Below, piece after piece: positions 25,269 through 36,689 of a DNA stretch of 64,000 bases. Within the stretch, counting starts at the first letter, position 1. Each line of letters starts with the position of its first letter. A model generated the notes under the pieces. It was not told where the DNA came from and searched no databases. It worked only from the letters and a program-made list of their open reading frames with translations. The translations under genes were made by a program, and so were the position numbers. Origin of the DNA: Rutstroemia sp. NJR-2017a BVV2 (Eukaryota; Ascomycota; Leotiomycetes; Helotiales; Rutstroemiaceae); assembly GCA_002946415.1 (NCBI GenBank), contig NJPS01000031.1, positions 496,001 through 560,000 on the forward strand, written 5' to 3'.

Positions 25269-28200
25269 ATGGAGGCCCTATCGCCTCGAGATGTGAACGC
25301 GCATATCCGTGCGAAGCCAGCAGCCCAGAAACCGGCCCCTCCACCTGCGAGGCTAGGAAGAGAAAAGGATCATCCACCACCACCACCCGCTGAAGTACCA
25401 GAACCACCATGCTCTGATCGCAAGAATGGCTCCATATACAAAACAGGCCGCTGCCTCGGGAAGGGAGGATTTGCAATTTGCTACGAAGCTCAGCTGAAGG
25501 GAACCAAAAAGAAGTATGCCTTGAAGATAGTCAAAAGCCATATGTCTCAGAAGAAGATGGAGCAGAAGGTATGTTAACTTGCGTATATTTCTTTTCGTGA
25601 AGCTGACCCATGACCGCAGTTTCAAACCGAGCTCCAGATTCATTCGAAGATGAACCATCCGAACATTGTCAAATTTCATCGTGCATTTACATACGACAAA
25701 TGTACTTATATCGCAATGGAACTCTGCCCAAACGCCTCCTTGATGGACATGGTGAAGAAGAGGAAGTATCTCACAGAGCCTGAGGTTAGATTTTACACTG
25801 TCCAGATTGCCGGGGCTGTTAAGTACATGCATGCGAAGGGCATAATCCATCGAGATTTAAAGATGGGCAACATCTTCTTGGACAAGGACATGAATGTCAA
25901 GATTGGCGACTTTGGTCTTGCGGCTTTGCTTATGTCGAACAAAGATATGGCTGCTTGTCGACGAACAACCCTCTGCGGAACACCAAATTATATTGCTCCT
26001 GAGATCCTGGCGAAGAATAATGGTGGGCATGACCATGCTGTTGATATTTGGAGTTTGGGCATCATCATGTGAGTAGCTTCCCCCAGGACGCGCTCATTTG
26101 TTTCCTACTAATCGTCAATAGCTTTGCCATGCTTACAGGAAAGCCTCCTTTTCAATCCCCAACTGCCGATGAAATCTACCGCAGAGCAAAGGAGAGAGAA
26201 TATGAGTGGCCACCTCAATTCATCAAAGCGAATATGATATCTCCTGAGACACAAGATCTTGTAGCGATGATGCTGCAAGATGCCGAAGAACGACCGGGTC
26301 CAGACGTTATTGTACAACATCCATTCTTCACGTGTGGTTGGATGCCCCAAGTAGAAGAGATGACAACAGACTTGTTGGAGGACGCTCCAAGACCCGACCA
26401 ATTTCCCTCGGTTGCTGTTAAATCAGGCCGGCCTAATCCATATGTACGAGCGCTCAAGAAACTCTGTATCAAATGCGAAGTAGGGCCGTGGACGCCGAAG
26501 AAGCACCATACCAGCCTCTACAAGGAATGTGCCTTGGAGGAAAAGGCAGGCTTGACACCTCATGTGCCATTAGCAGAAGACATTGTATACCGTCCCTATA
26601 GCGAATGGGTGAGGGAACAAGAAAAACAGAACGCCGACGAGAAATCTGCAATCGAAATAGAGGCATCGAGCACTATGGTGGAACCCCTAGCCGTGTCGAA
26701 AAACAACAACAAAAATATAGTAGCCCAGAGACCGGCTAGTCAGAGTTTCGCAGCACAACAAAGAGTGCGCGATCAGCCTCCAAACCCCACTTCATTGAGA
26801 GGAGCTCTTCCCCGACGACCGAACGGGAAGGCGGCAGGGACTAGCACTGAACAGGGTGAGAAGGTAGCTATGGATATCAAGCCTCGGGGTATTCTCAAAA
26901 CGAAATCCGTGCCACAAATAGCTCCAGAAGCTGAAGGGCGACTTGCGGCAAATCTCGTAGAGGACTTGAAGAAAGCTGATGAAGAGCGAAAGACGGAAGA
27001 AATGACAGAGCAACTTTCCCCAAAGAAAGTGGTTTCATTATTTGGTCCTAATGACGAGAGCGAATGGGTTCCTGGAACGAAGCCAGACCATATTCTGGAG
27101 AGCCTACGACACCTATCCGCCGAGTTGGAACGAGCTCTGAATAGCAGAACTACTGTGGCTAACCCGAAAGCTAGACCGGCAAATCCTGCCATTGTAGTGA
27201 AATGGGTAGACTACACAAACAGATATGGTCTTGGATACATTCTCAGCAACGGAAGTGTGGGCTGCGTATTCCGTGAGACACCTGCGGGCATCTACGAAAG
27301 TTCTCGAACAGTCATTGCGCCTTCGTGTATTGTTATCCGCAACGGAGAGAAGCACTTGGCAAACCGAACCAACAAAGAGTATGTCGACAGACACCAGATC
27401 ATTCCAGTCTCCGGGCCGGCCGTCGAATTCTTCGAGAGTAAGGGCGAGCGAGGTATTATTCGTGGCACAGTTCCTGCGGACCATTACAAGGTTGCTGAGA
27501 CGAGTAACGGGGTACCATCTCGATCTTTAGAGCGTGGTGTAGATGTGTTCGATGATCGAAAAAGGGACAAGATTTGCCTATGGAAGAAGTTTGGCAATTA
27601 CATGTCTGCATATGGCAGAGATCAAGAGTATCCTTATGAGCCCTGGACGAACCAGGATCCGGAGTCATCTGTTAATAGCACTGTGGTTACCTTTTATCAA
27701 CGATGGGGTGATGTTGGCTGCTGGGGATTCAGCGACGGACACTTTCAAGTAAGAGCGCACTGATTCCAATCAATACCGTTATCAAATCACTAACTTCCGA
27801 TAGTTTAACTTTCCAGACCACACAAAGATCGTTCTTTCCGCGGATGGAACTTGGTGCGACTTTTATCATCTATCTTTCGAAGCTGCGCGAGAACTCAACG
27901 AGCAAGGCACACTCCCTGCAACTGCATTAGACGATCGACAACACCTCTCTTACCCCCTACAAACGCTGTTGAACTTCATGGCGAAGCCATCAAGGACAGC
28001 AAAGACGACTCTACGGAAACGACCAGAGATTGATCCTATGATTCAAGGCTTGCCACAAGCGAATGATTTCCGAAGAAAAGTCGAATTCATTAAGCTTGCG
28101 GTTAAAGAATGGGTACAGAACGGTGGACTGGGAATCAGCGACATGGAACCCAAAACGCGCTTACGTTGGCTGGGCCGACGTGAGGCAAATGCCAGTCACA

Positions 28201-28331
28201 AGAAACTCAAGCACGTGTGGACAACAGTTGGAGGAAGGCAAGGTGACGAACGAAGAGTGGGTTGGTTCGATCCCCTCAAGCCAGAGGATATTATTTACGA
28301 TTCGGAGATTAATGGAGTTATCGTGGGGTAG
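25269..28331 (+). CDS. Polo-like kinase (Cdc5/Plo1/PlkA type)
   Basis: Cell-cycle Ser/Thr kinase controlling spindle, septation and mitotic exit. Exons 25269-25568, 25620-26068, 26122-27748 and 27804-28331 give 967 residues. The start MEALSPRD matches fungal polo N-termini. Kinase domain: LGKGGFAICYE (P-loop), YALKIVKSH (Lys), IIHRDLKMGNIFLD, DFGLAAL, activation loop RRTTLCGTPNYIAPE and WSLGIIIFAMLTGKPPF, about residues 58-320. A disordered link of nearly 290 residues follows. Polo box 1 starts near residue 608 (VVKWVDYTNRYGLGYILSNG) and polo box 2 near 736. The phosphopeptide pincer His and Lys are kept in FNFPDHTKIVLSADG (about 793-807). A long C-terminal extension, to SEINGVIVG, exceeds yeast and animal polo kinases. 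Confidence 0.96.
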
Positions 28332-28348
28332 TCTGCTTGTTGGCAGAT

Positions 28349-29190
28349 TTACTGGCATTTTTGGTTCGCGTTTACTTCGTTCGGATTGAAACGTTCTTTG
28401 ACTGCAGGACATGCATCACAATAGACATAATCATGACCTTTTTTTTTTTGGAGTTATAGGGGTACACGCCTTCAGAGGGTTCATCTTTGAGAAGGGCAAG
28501 GAGTTACGGATTGATGCATACGGCATATATGCATATTTATAATATTGTTTTGCGGAAGATGGGCTTGGTTGCTTTTATTTCTTCGCTGGTCGTTGTCTCC
28601 TGTGTTTCTTTGACGATTCTTCTCGCAAATATCTTTTGTGCAACGATGGCACAGGGATTGGGGTACTTCTCTGTTTCATAATGAGCTTGCTGGAGAGATT
28701 TTGCTATTGCATGGATGAGAGACCGGTCGGGGAAATTGAAATTCAAGTCCTACTGGTTTGGTGACTTGAGACTTTTGGAAGTTTGTACACATTTGGTGTG
28801 CTGTGTAATTTAGCTTATGCAATAAGAACGCTCGATAATTTTGTTAATTTTCTTAGTTGATGATCACGCATCCAAAACAACAAAAGTAATCCCATCATAA
28901 CAACCAAGGTTCAGTAAACTACTTTGCATTAACGGTAATGCTGACAGCTTGGCCACAATCTCATATCCAAAGCCGAAAAATGCGTTATAGGCAGCATGGT
29001 GCTCAGAACCCGCCTTTCCCTTCTATATTCACTATGGTTGTTGTGAAACTTGTGATGCTGCCTTCTTGATGACCCAAAAGCGGGTCGACCACACTTCTCT
29101 TCAACTTCCAGATACTCTTTTATCCACCAAATCATCTCCTTCAGCAGCACAGCACCTATCAAGTGGATTTCCTAGCCAGCTTCGAGCCTT
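28349..29190 (-). pseudogene. Decayed coding relic downstream of polo kinase
   Basis: Coding-like segments on the minus strand are broken by stops and one frameshift. The upstream part (about 29190-28930) includes LLKEMIWWIKEYLEVEEKCG and MLPITHFSALDMRLWPSCQH. The next part (about 28800-28450) reads DLNFNFPDRSLIHAIAKSLQ and ARRIVKETQETTTSEEIKAT, interrupted by TAG at 28750-28752 and TAA at 28537-28539 and 28504-28506. A run of eleven A (minus strand; 28439-28449) then shifts frame. After it YVYCDACPAVKERFNPNEVN continues to a TAA at 28349-28351. The family is not recognised. Its end lies 17 bases from the convergent polo stop codon. Alternative: part of this is an unannotated spliced gene whose introns I missed. 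Confidence 0.4.
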
Positions 29191-29202
29191 TAATCCGCAA
29201 AT

Positions 29203-29881
29203 ATGACAGCAATCGCAGCGTTCGAGGCCCGCCTATTAAAGATCGAAGAACAAGGAACTGAACTTAATCGATCTCATCGTCTCCAAAGTACATCATTAAC
29301 ACCAAACCCTCAACTCAACTTGGAGACATTTGGGCTCACACTTGCGAGTGATGGTGCGATACCACTCTGGGAAATCGTCAGTGAAATATACCAAGGGAAC
29401 AGACGACTAAAAGAAAAAGAAGCGGCAAGCTGGAGGGCAAACCGGCTTAACAAAATCTATGCGATACACTGGCAGGGGGAAACTCGAGTTTGCATTAATT
29501 GAAAGTATTCTCAAAGCTATATATATGGCAGACGGAGAAGTGAGAGGTTACTACAAAAGACAATCACTAGCAGCAAGATCAGAGACCGAATACATTCAGC
29601 TTACGAAGAGCATCTTGAGAAATTAGACACAAGTCTTTTAAAAACCGCAGCTCCAACAATTACAAAACAACTATTATCTCAATGCTGAACAGAGCATTCG
29701 GAAATACTATCGATTTTGAGAATTCCGATTGGGCTGTCAGCTGGTGGTCGTCCTCTTCGGCGTAGAAAAAGCAGGCCGATTTAGGACAATGTATTGCAGC
29801 TGGTTACTATTATCAGACAAATATTCTAAATACTCTAAGATATCGTAATGTTTTCATTATCCAAATGTCTTTTGGGTAATA
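29203..29881 (+). pseudogene. Decayed coding relic with frame shifts
   Basis: An ATG at 29203 opens a 99-codon frame (MTAIAAFEARLLKIEEQG, then WEIVSEIYQGNRRLKEKE). Near 29450 coding character moves to the next frame (KSMRYTGRGKLEFALIESIL). Near 29570 it moves again (SKIRDRIHSAYEEHLEKLDT, then TAAPTITKQLLSQC), and it ends at a TGA. Coding-like sequence continues to about 29880 with further stops. No GT...AG intron of credible length (over 45 bases) repairs these shifts. I do not recognise the family. The helical, charged composition suggests a soluble protein. It lies head-to-head with the minus-strand relic at 28349-29190. Confidence 0.4.
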
Positions 29882-30296
29882 TTGTCGGCCTGTTATTTCT
29901 GACCCGGAGACTCGGAGGTCGTCGACATCACAGCACAGGATGCATGTACAGTACACGAATTATCATTCTTGTTTATGGATCTCAAGTCAGATGAGATTTT
30001 GTGAGAAATAAAACTACTATACGAGGATTTACAAAGAAGTAAGTGTGTACAGAAGGTTGTACTAAAAAAACAAGATACATAGACGGAAGGCGGTTGGGAG
30101 AATACTCCTTCCTCAACACACGCCCTTTCCTGCCCCGATTGGCATCCTTTTCCTCCTCTACTTCCCTTTTCTACCATGACTCATGTACGACCGAGCAACG
30201 ACGTTCTAATCTTCGGCGTGCGAGTGCATTCATATCAGCAGGTTAGGGAGAGAATTCCTATCCAATCTTGATCATGTCCACATCGAATTAGGAAAT
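29882..30296. other. 3' flank of the GH17 gene
   Basis: AT-leaning spacer between the relic at 29203 and the stop codon of the GH17 gene at 30297. Probably the GH17 3' UTR. No gene is seen. Confidence 0.5.
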
Positions 30297-32319
30297 CTAG
30301 AAAAGGTGGATAGCACCCCAGCTCTGCTCACATCCGAGACTGCCGGCATCCTTCCACAACTCGTTGGTGTAAGCAAAGATCGCAGCACGTCCACCACACT
30401 TGGCAATGATACCCTCCACAGCGGTCTTCTGTTCGGCTTCACCAGGGCATGCGGCACCGTTGCAAGAACCGGCGGATGGCCATCCGGTCTCGAGGTTAAT
30501 GGCGGTGAGGCCCGGGCAGACGGTGTCGGCAATCTCGAGTTGGGAGAGCGCGAAATCACCGGCGTTTTCGGCGGTGACTTGGGCGTTGAAGAATGGATGG
30601 AGGTTGGCGCCGGTGATGTCGACTGTGGGGCAGAGGACGTTGACGTTGGCTTGCCAGATGTTGAGGGGCTCGGTGGTGGTAACGGGTCCGGTGTATCCAG
30701 CGGCGCTGAAGGCAGATCGGGAAGAGCTGATGAAGGAAGCGAGTTCGGATGCGCTGGTGAATCCGTTGAAGACGGCTTCGTTACCAACGACGATGAGTTC
30801 GACGAGCTCCCACATGCCCCAGGAGACAATCTCGGTGACTTGGTCGGCGGCGCCAGAGCAGCCTGCGGAGTCGATGTAGATACCGAGGATGAGCTTGATA
30901 CCAGCGACCTTAGCGGCAGCTCCAACGTATTCGAGACCCTTGCAGTCGGTGCTGTAGATTCTGATGGCTTTGAAACCGCGGGCGGCGATGAGGGCTACGT
31001 CGACGGCAATCATGGACTCGGTCTTGCACTGCTTGTTGTCTTGGTATGGTGAGTAGGTCATGGCCCATTGGGTGCCGCTCATTCCATTGCCGACGCTACC
31101 ACCGTTTCCACTGGAGGAGGCACTGGAGGTGGATGAGGCCTTGGCGCTGGAAGAAACCACGGAAGAGGCTACGGAAGAGGCCACGGAAGAGGCGGATGAG
31201 ATGACAGATGAAACTGGGGCGACGACAGATGAAACTGGGGCGACGACAGAGGAAACTGTGGCGACGACAGAGGAAGCTGGGGTGACGACAGAGGAAGCTG
31301 ATACCAGGATAGAAGAGGCTGGTGCAAGGATAGAGGAGACCGGTGCAACAACGGATGAAGCGACTGCGGCAACGCTGGTGGCTGGTGTGGCGACTCCTCC
31401 AAGTGCGCTAGAAACTGGGGCGATAACGGAGCTAGCGACTGAGGAAGCAACTGGGGCGATGCTAGAAGTAGGGGCTGCGACAGGAGCGGAAGCTGGGGAG
31501 GTAGCAGCGGCGAGAGTGGAGAGAGAGGAAGAGTATGGGCAGAAAATAACATAGTTAGTCTCGGTGACCGTGGTTACGACTTCGGGTTGAGTGTAAGTTC
31601 CCGGAGCATATGAAGCTGGGGTTGGGTAGACCAAGACGGTGGAGGAAGGCACACTGGTGGTCAATGGTGCGATGGTGTAGGTTCCTGCAGAAGGACACTC
31701 GTAGGTGGTTGTGAGGATGGTGCTGGTGACAACTCCTTCCGAGGTCGAGACGGCGGCGTATGGGCATACGACGGTCGTTGATTTGGTCACAACCGTTGTG
31801 ACACCTCCTACGGTGTAGGTTCCTGCGGATGCGATCGAGGTAGAAGTTGCTCCGCAGACGGTGGTCGACTCAGTGAGAGTGACGGTGGTTGCTGGGATGG
31901 TGTAGACACCTGGGGTAGCGACCGTGGTTGCCAATGGAGTAGGGACGACGACAGGAGTGTTGGAAACTGGAGCAGGAGTCGCGACGGACGCCGATGGAGA
32001 AACGACGGCTCCTTCTGCGCTTGAGCTTGAAACTGCACCGGTTGGGGCAGGTGGGAAGTATACTATATGCCGATGTTAGCTGAGATACTCTGGTTGTGTT
32101 TAAGTTGCGATACTTACGTTGAGGCTCTCCAGTGATGGTGGTGTAGATAGTTGTGCAACCACATGTCTCCGCGGCAGGAGCAGCGGCACCGGTTCCTGTA
32201 ACCATCAAACCTCTCTCGTGGAAATCCTGGTGGCCATGTCTCTTTCCATAGTTGGCTGATCTCGCATTCACACCACCTGCGATCGCCGCAGCGACGGCAA
32301 TTACTCCTCCGGCCTTCAT
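30297..32319 (-). CDS. Secreted cell-wall beta-1,3-glucanase, GH17 (BtgE/Scw-like)
   Basis: Exons 32319-32118 and 32062-30297 give 655 residues. The signal peptide is MKAGGVIAVAAAIAGGVNAR, followed by a Kex2-type region (KRH). An N-terminal Thr/Val-rich region has repeated TxPGVYTIPATTVTLTESTT-like units with paired Cys. Then comes a long Ser/Val/Pro linker with near-repeats of SSVVAPV, which is expected to be heavily O-glycosylated. The catalytic domain occupies about the last 260 residues, with SPYQDNKQCKTESMIAVDVA, the acid/base Glu in IVVGNEAVFNG, the nucleophile Glu in INLETGWPSAG, and the terminus WGAIHLF. This is the layout of fungal BtgE/Scw-type GH17 enzymes that trim or transfer wall beta-1,3-glucan. 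No GPI signal is seen at the C-terminus. Confidence 0.95.
31090..31520 (-). repeat. Degenerate tandem repeats encoding the GH17 Ser/Val/Pro linker
   Basis: Units of about 21 bases, read on the minus strand as SSVVAPV and variants, recur head-to-tail inside the GH17 gene. On the plus strand they create a spurious long open frame rich in Glu and Thr. Such coding repeats are prone to length change. Confidence 0.85.
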
Positions 32320-33876
32320 CTTGTATAGTATCTTGAGAATATTACGACGTTACTTCTTGTGTTCAGAAATTAATGTATATGCGTAGTTATCAATCGTAAT
32401 GAATGCCCGCTAAAAGAGTGAAGCGGTAGGCGTGTAGAGGTGAAAGAGTGAGAGTGAGGTAACAACGTCGAACGAAGGGAGTGAGGTGGTAGAAGTAAAG
32501 AACGAGGAAGGCGGAGAAATAATAAAGAGATGGATGCAAAAGAAAGCTAAAAGCTAAGGGTCCGCATGTTGCCTTAGCTTTAGTCCTACCTCTCCCATGT
32601 GGATTACCTTGAGGTCTAGACATGGGCATGTAAGGTTAAGTGTGTCCGGAGGGGTTCGGATGTAGTGAATATGATTTGATGCCGATTCAGCGTGAACTCG
32701 TCTAACTATTCCAAGAGCCAAGAGACAGACAGGTCAACATGGCTAAGACGTTTTGATTGGAAAGATGGATACCATTGGACGGATGAGTGGATCTTTTATG
32801 TTGATATTTCGTACGAAGTAGTTGAGAGGCGAGGACTCATATTTACGAAGGGATGATGCTGCTGTGAACTTGCTGCTGTGAACTTGTGTGAAGTGTGCTG
32901 TTTCTTTTTCCCGTTGTTCGTATCGACAATCATTCTACCGCCGTCATACAAACATTCGGCAAATGGTGATCCCAGAAATCGCCTCCTCTTTCTCCAAAGG
33001 TGCATATCAATTCGGATACATTCATAAAGGACTTCCCAATCGAGTTGGTCGCGTTGACTATTATGGTGAATGTGCGGATTAGGTCGAGAAAAGCTCATTT
33101 CCCACTGTCGTACCTTTCAAGGGTACCCCTGAGTTTCCCCGTTAAATGTGCACAGAGCACAGACTGGTAAAGATGTACGTCAGGGATGATTTTGCCCGTC
33201 CAGTCTTTCTCCAATGCACTGCAGAAGGGAACGAACAGGACAATTCGTGGCAATTCGTGGCAATTCACTAATTTGGCAATTTTACTGAGATAGGACATTT
33301 ATTGGAAATGAATGCGCGTAATTCTTTGCGGCATTGTCAGCTGTAACTGTTCGATTGGTCTGTCGATGTTAGCCGTGGTCAACCAGCAAAGTCCATAAAC
33401 AAACATATGGGGAAAATATAGGGGAAGCGACCAGAGTTAATGTTAAGTTTAGAGTCGATCAATCATTTTTAGCCATTTCCGCGTGCATGGTATACTCAGC
33501 CTCTCCAGATCGGGCTTGGTGACGGGGATACCCAGCTGCAATTGTGCAATGCGCAATGTGCAATCCGTATCCCACGTACGGAACCGTATTGTGTCGTCGC
33601 GCGCAGAGCCGTTGTGGCCGTACAGCACTGCTAAACAAGCAAGAGTTATAACTTATCAGTAGTTTTTCATATCTGAACAGATCAGTCTCTACCCAAGCAT
33701 AGTCTGTAAGTCTTCCAAGCCGGTTTAACTCAACTCACTGATAACCAAATTCTCATCTCCCCTTTCTAAAAGCCGGTGAAGAACCGTATTCCAATGCAAA
33801 TCGCCGGAGTTGACGGTGACATCTCATCCACACATCCGTACTCGTCAAGAAACCGTGTTCCTGACTAGTCCTAATT
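32320..33876. other. GH17 promoter region and spacer
   Basis: About 1.5 kb containing the GH17 promoter. An imperfect CTTGCTGCTGTGAA duplication lies near 32868-32886, and a direct repeat of GGCAATTCGT lies near 33250. No gene is supported. Confidence 0.45.
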
Positions 33877-35136
33877 AGTCACCGTCACCCCTTGGCGCCT
33901 GGGCACATTTCCGTCCAGACGACGAAGATCGTTCAATCTCCTTTTGATTATTTTTTACTGTCTTGGGAAGCTGTGAGGAGATCATTGGACACTTGAACTT
34001 CGTCCCTTTTCCACCAAGCTTCTTCTCATGTCTCTCGTCGCCTCGCTGTTTCCTTTCCCAGATGTGGGGCATCATCTCGTACTCAATAGTCTAGAAGAGT
34101 CGTGGAATTGCGCGGCAAAACTTACAGGTTCATGTCTCGCACAATTTTGCAGGGCAACTTTGGCCAGCCTTCAAAATAGAATTCGATTGTGGGGATCAAG
34201 AGTGCCGTAACTCAGCCCGTCCTCATTCTGCGCCACAATGATCTTTCGCTGTCCAACGGTGGAACATTCTGCGTCTTTTCTTCACTTGAACGCAGTACCG
34301 GTATCTCGCCACTGTCTCCCCCTTGGCGCTCGTGTTCTGCAAATTACTGTTGGGAGGGGAACTTCGGCCGGCCGGCCCTATCGAACTGCGATCCTGACAT
34401 CCAATTTGTCATGCCTACTGCCCTTCTTTCATATTCATGAGTAATGAACAGAATCACCATCAATTTTCATACATATGGACAACACTCACGGTTGGGGGAA
34501 TACTGCCCTGCTTCTTTTCATGGCACTGATGAGTTCCGCGTCTAGACGACCACAGCCCCAGCCATATACAGTGTCAGTAATGGGGACGTCCAAAGGATAG
34601 TTCCATTCATCTCACCCAAAGTTCTTACGCTTGAAGCCAGGCTGGACCAACAACTTATCTCTATTCCTGGAATGGAGCTCTGTCATATCTCCATGGACGT
34701 TTGTTCGTGATGCGGTCAGATATGTAGAGTATACATACCCGAGCCAACCGTCGAAGTTGGGTCTCCAGTGAGCACGATTTTGAGAGAATCCATCAATGTC
34801 CATGTTCATACGTTCAAAGAGGCAAGAAAGCAGCACAAATGATGTCTCATTCAACATAGACTGCTCATTTTCTTTCCTACACTGTAGAATTCTTTACAAA
34901 CTGTTTATTTCATAGTTAAGAAATCTTATTCGTGTAATGGCCGCAGGATTCTACATGGCCTCTTTCATATACCTAAAGAGTCCCATCACCGAGACATCCT
35001 GTCCTGTCTTTGGGCACTCAGCAAACGGCAAACGGCCAAGCTATGAATCTGTAACTGGATTGTTCCAGACACAGGTGCTCTCACTCTTCTCGATGTATAA
35101 TGCTCCCGCTCGCATGTCTCGAACATCGCTTTTATA
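33875..35136 (-). pseudogene. Stop-riddled gene relic with intact frame and introns
   Basis: One coherent minus-strand frame runs from about 35136 to a TAA at 33875-33877 with no frameshift but seven in-frame stops. They are TAG at 35041-35043, 34951-34953 and 34378-34380, TAA at 34894-34896, and TGA at 34612-34614, 34282-34284 and 34171-34173. Coding pieces include GALYIEKSESTCVWNNPVTD, NRAHWRPNFDGWLGYVYSTY, YPLDVPITDTVYGWGCGRLD, KIIVAQNEDGLSYGTLDPHN and MMPHIWERKQRGDERHEKKL. Two introns (34489-34418 and 34125-34091) have GT...AG ends and restore the frame exactly, which chance would not give. The family is unknown to me. CAG/CAA to TAG/TAA and TGG to TGA/TAG changes would explain the stops. 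An upstream part may extend to about 35500 in another frame. Confidence 0.65.
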
Positions 35137-36689
35137 TCACTTAACATCTTGCCGCCCTCGAACTGAGAAACTATAAATACGGAGATCGCGCCTCGGCCAA
35201 AAGGTTGCGGAGATTTATATCTATCAAACGGTGATTTACACCAAGTCTTGACAACAGAACCTCAGAAAGTAAGGACACTTCATCTACTCTTGCTTGGTAT
35301 GATGATATATGTCAGACACTTCTGAGTGGAGAAGACTGGAGGTAAAAGAATAAGCAACCTCCAGACCGAGAACGGGAGTGAGTGTTACTCAATATAACCT
35401 TACATGCCATTCCTGGAACTACTAGGAAGCGGCACGTAGGAGACTTCAAGCAATCGAAGGGGGGAGTTCCAAAGGAACGGAACTCAATGGGGGATGGGGG
35501 CACTGCATCTAGCAGCGGTCACAGACCACAAAACAGGGGAGAAGCCGTCGTTAGACCCATCTCTGGCATTTCCCAAACCCCCATATCAAGATCACAAGCG
35601 AAACCAAACTTACAATCAAAGACAGAACGGAAATTAGAAAAGAAGAGCAGCCACCAAACAGCCTTCTTCAGGACTCACTCAACAAGAAGAGAAGGTAAAT
35701 ATTGACAACGCACGCATGTTTTCTACATCTCTCTCTTCCTCTTCATCTTCCTCTTCCTCTTCCTCTCCCCGTTCGCCAGCCATCGCGCGTCCATTCGTAG
35801 CGATGTCAGCTCGGGATATGAATCGGACCATGCTTGGGATCCGCTGTTGTCGAGGATGGGAGGATTCTGATTTGTCGAGTGGTGAGTTGAAGGTGGGAGG
35901 ATCGCCGGAGCTGCGTGAGGGGGGGGGGTGGAGAGAAGGGAGAGTAGGAGATGCCAAGAGAGGTAGGGGACGAGAGGAGAAGAGAGGAGAAGAGAAGAGG
36001 TCGGGGCAGCCAACAGCGCTCGTCCGTTTATGGAAGCCGAGCCATTCATCCTGGTCAGCAAGATGCTATCTGCACCCGAGAACACATTATTGTTCAAGAA
36101 GGTCCCATTTTGACCTTGTAGATTCGGATTGGAGATGCAGCTGGACGGAGAAAAGTTGTCAACGCCATGTGTGGCGAACGCATCTACGTGTATCCTAAAA
36201 TCAAAGTTGTGATACATTGGACAGCAGTCTACCAAAAACCAGTAATCGCCTAACAAAAGAGCTCTATGCTCAAGTACAAAAACCATCTCTTCTTGAGCTA
36301 TGCCCCCACAGTGATCATCACGATGGAAGGGTACACTGGGGATTCGAGTAGGGTGGCACATATGACAATAGTTGTACATGGTTTTGCAAATATATAAATA
36401 TTTCATTAGCTTTCTATGGAGAAAGTGCCTCGACTGACTTGATTAAAACTTGGTAGCACGTAATCGTGTTGTCCAAGAACAAGAGCAAAAAGACAAGTGA
36501 TGTTCAAGATATCACATGTGGCTAAGAATGATAGAAATATAGAGCCTTGAAAACAAGGCATAATATCTTTTGTGCGAACTTTTGCCCCGCTAAGCATTTC
36601 CACAAATCGAAATATTCACGAATTCACGGTTCAAGTAAAGTGCCCCGACGACTTTTCACGAGATTGCAGCATCTACATTTGTCGCAACC
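35137..36689. other. Spacer with low-complexity tracts before eIF3d
   Basis: No firm gene. A (TCTTCC)n-like tract near 35730-35770 encodes only poly-Ser on one strand and Glu/Arg-rich sequence on the other. A purine-rich GGAGAAGAGA tract lies near 35920-36000. A coding-like minus-strand frame near 35174-35500 may be an upstream part of the relic at 33875-35136. The last few hundred bases are the eIF3d promoter. Confidence 0.4.

Noticed and set aside
30306..31052. 248-codon plus-strand frame, and similar plus-strand frames to 31554
   Set aside because: Antisense shadows of the GH17 gene, produced by its repetitive, GC-rich codons.
35716..36198. 160-codon frame beginning with poly-Ser
   Set aside because: Arises from a TCTTCC-type tract; the opposite strand gives an equally long Arg/Glu/Lys-rich frame. 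No domain or splice support.
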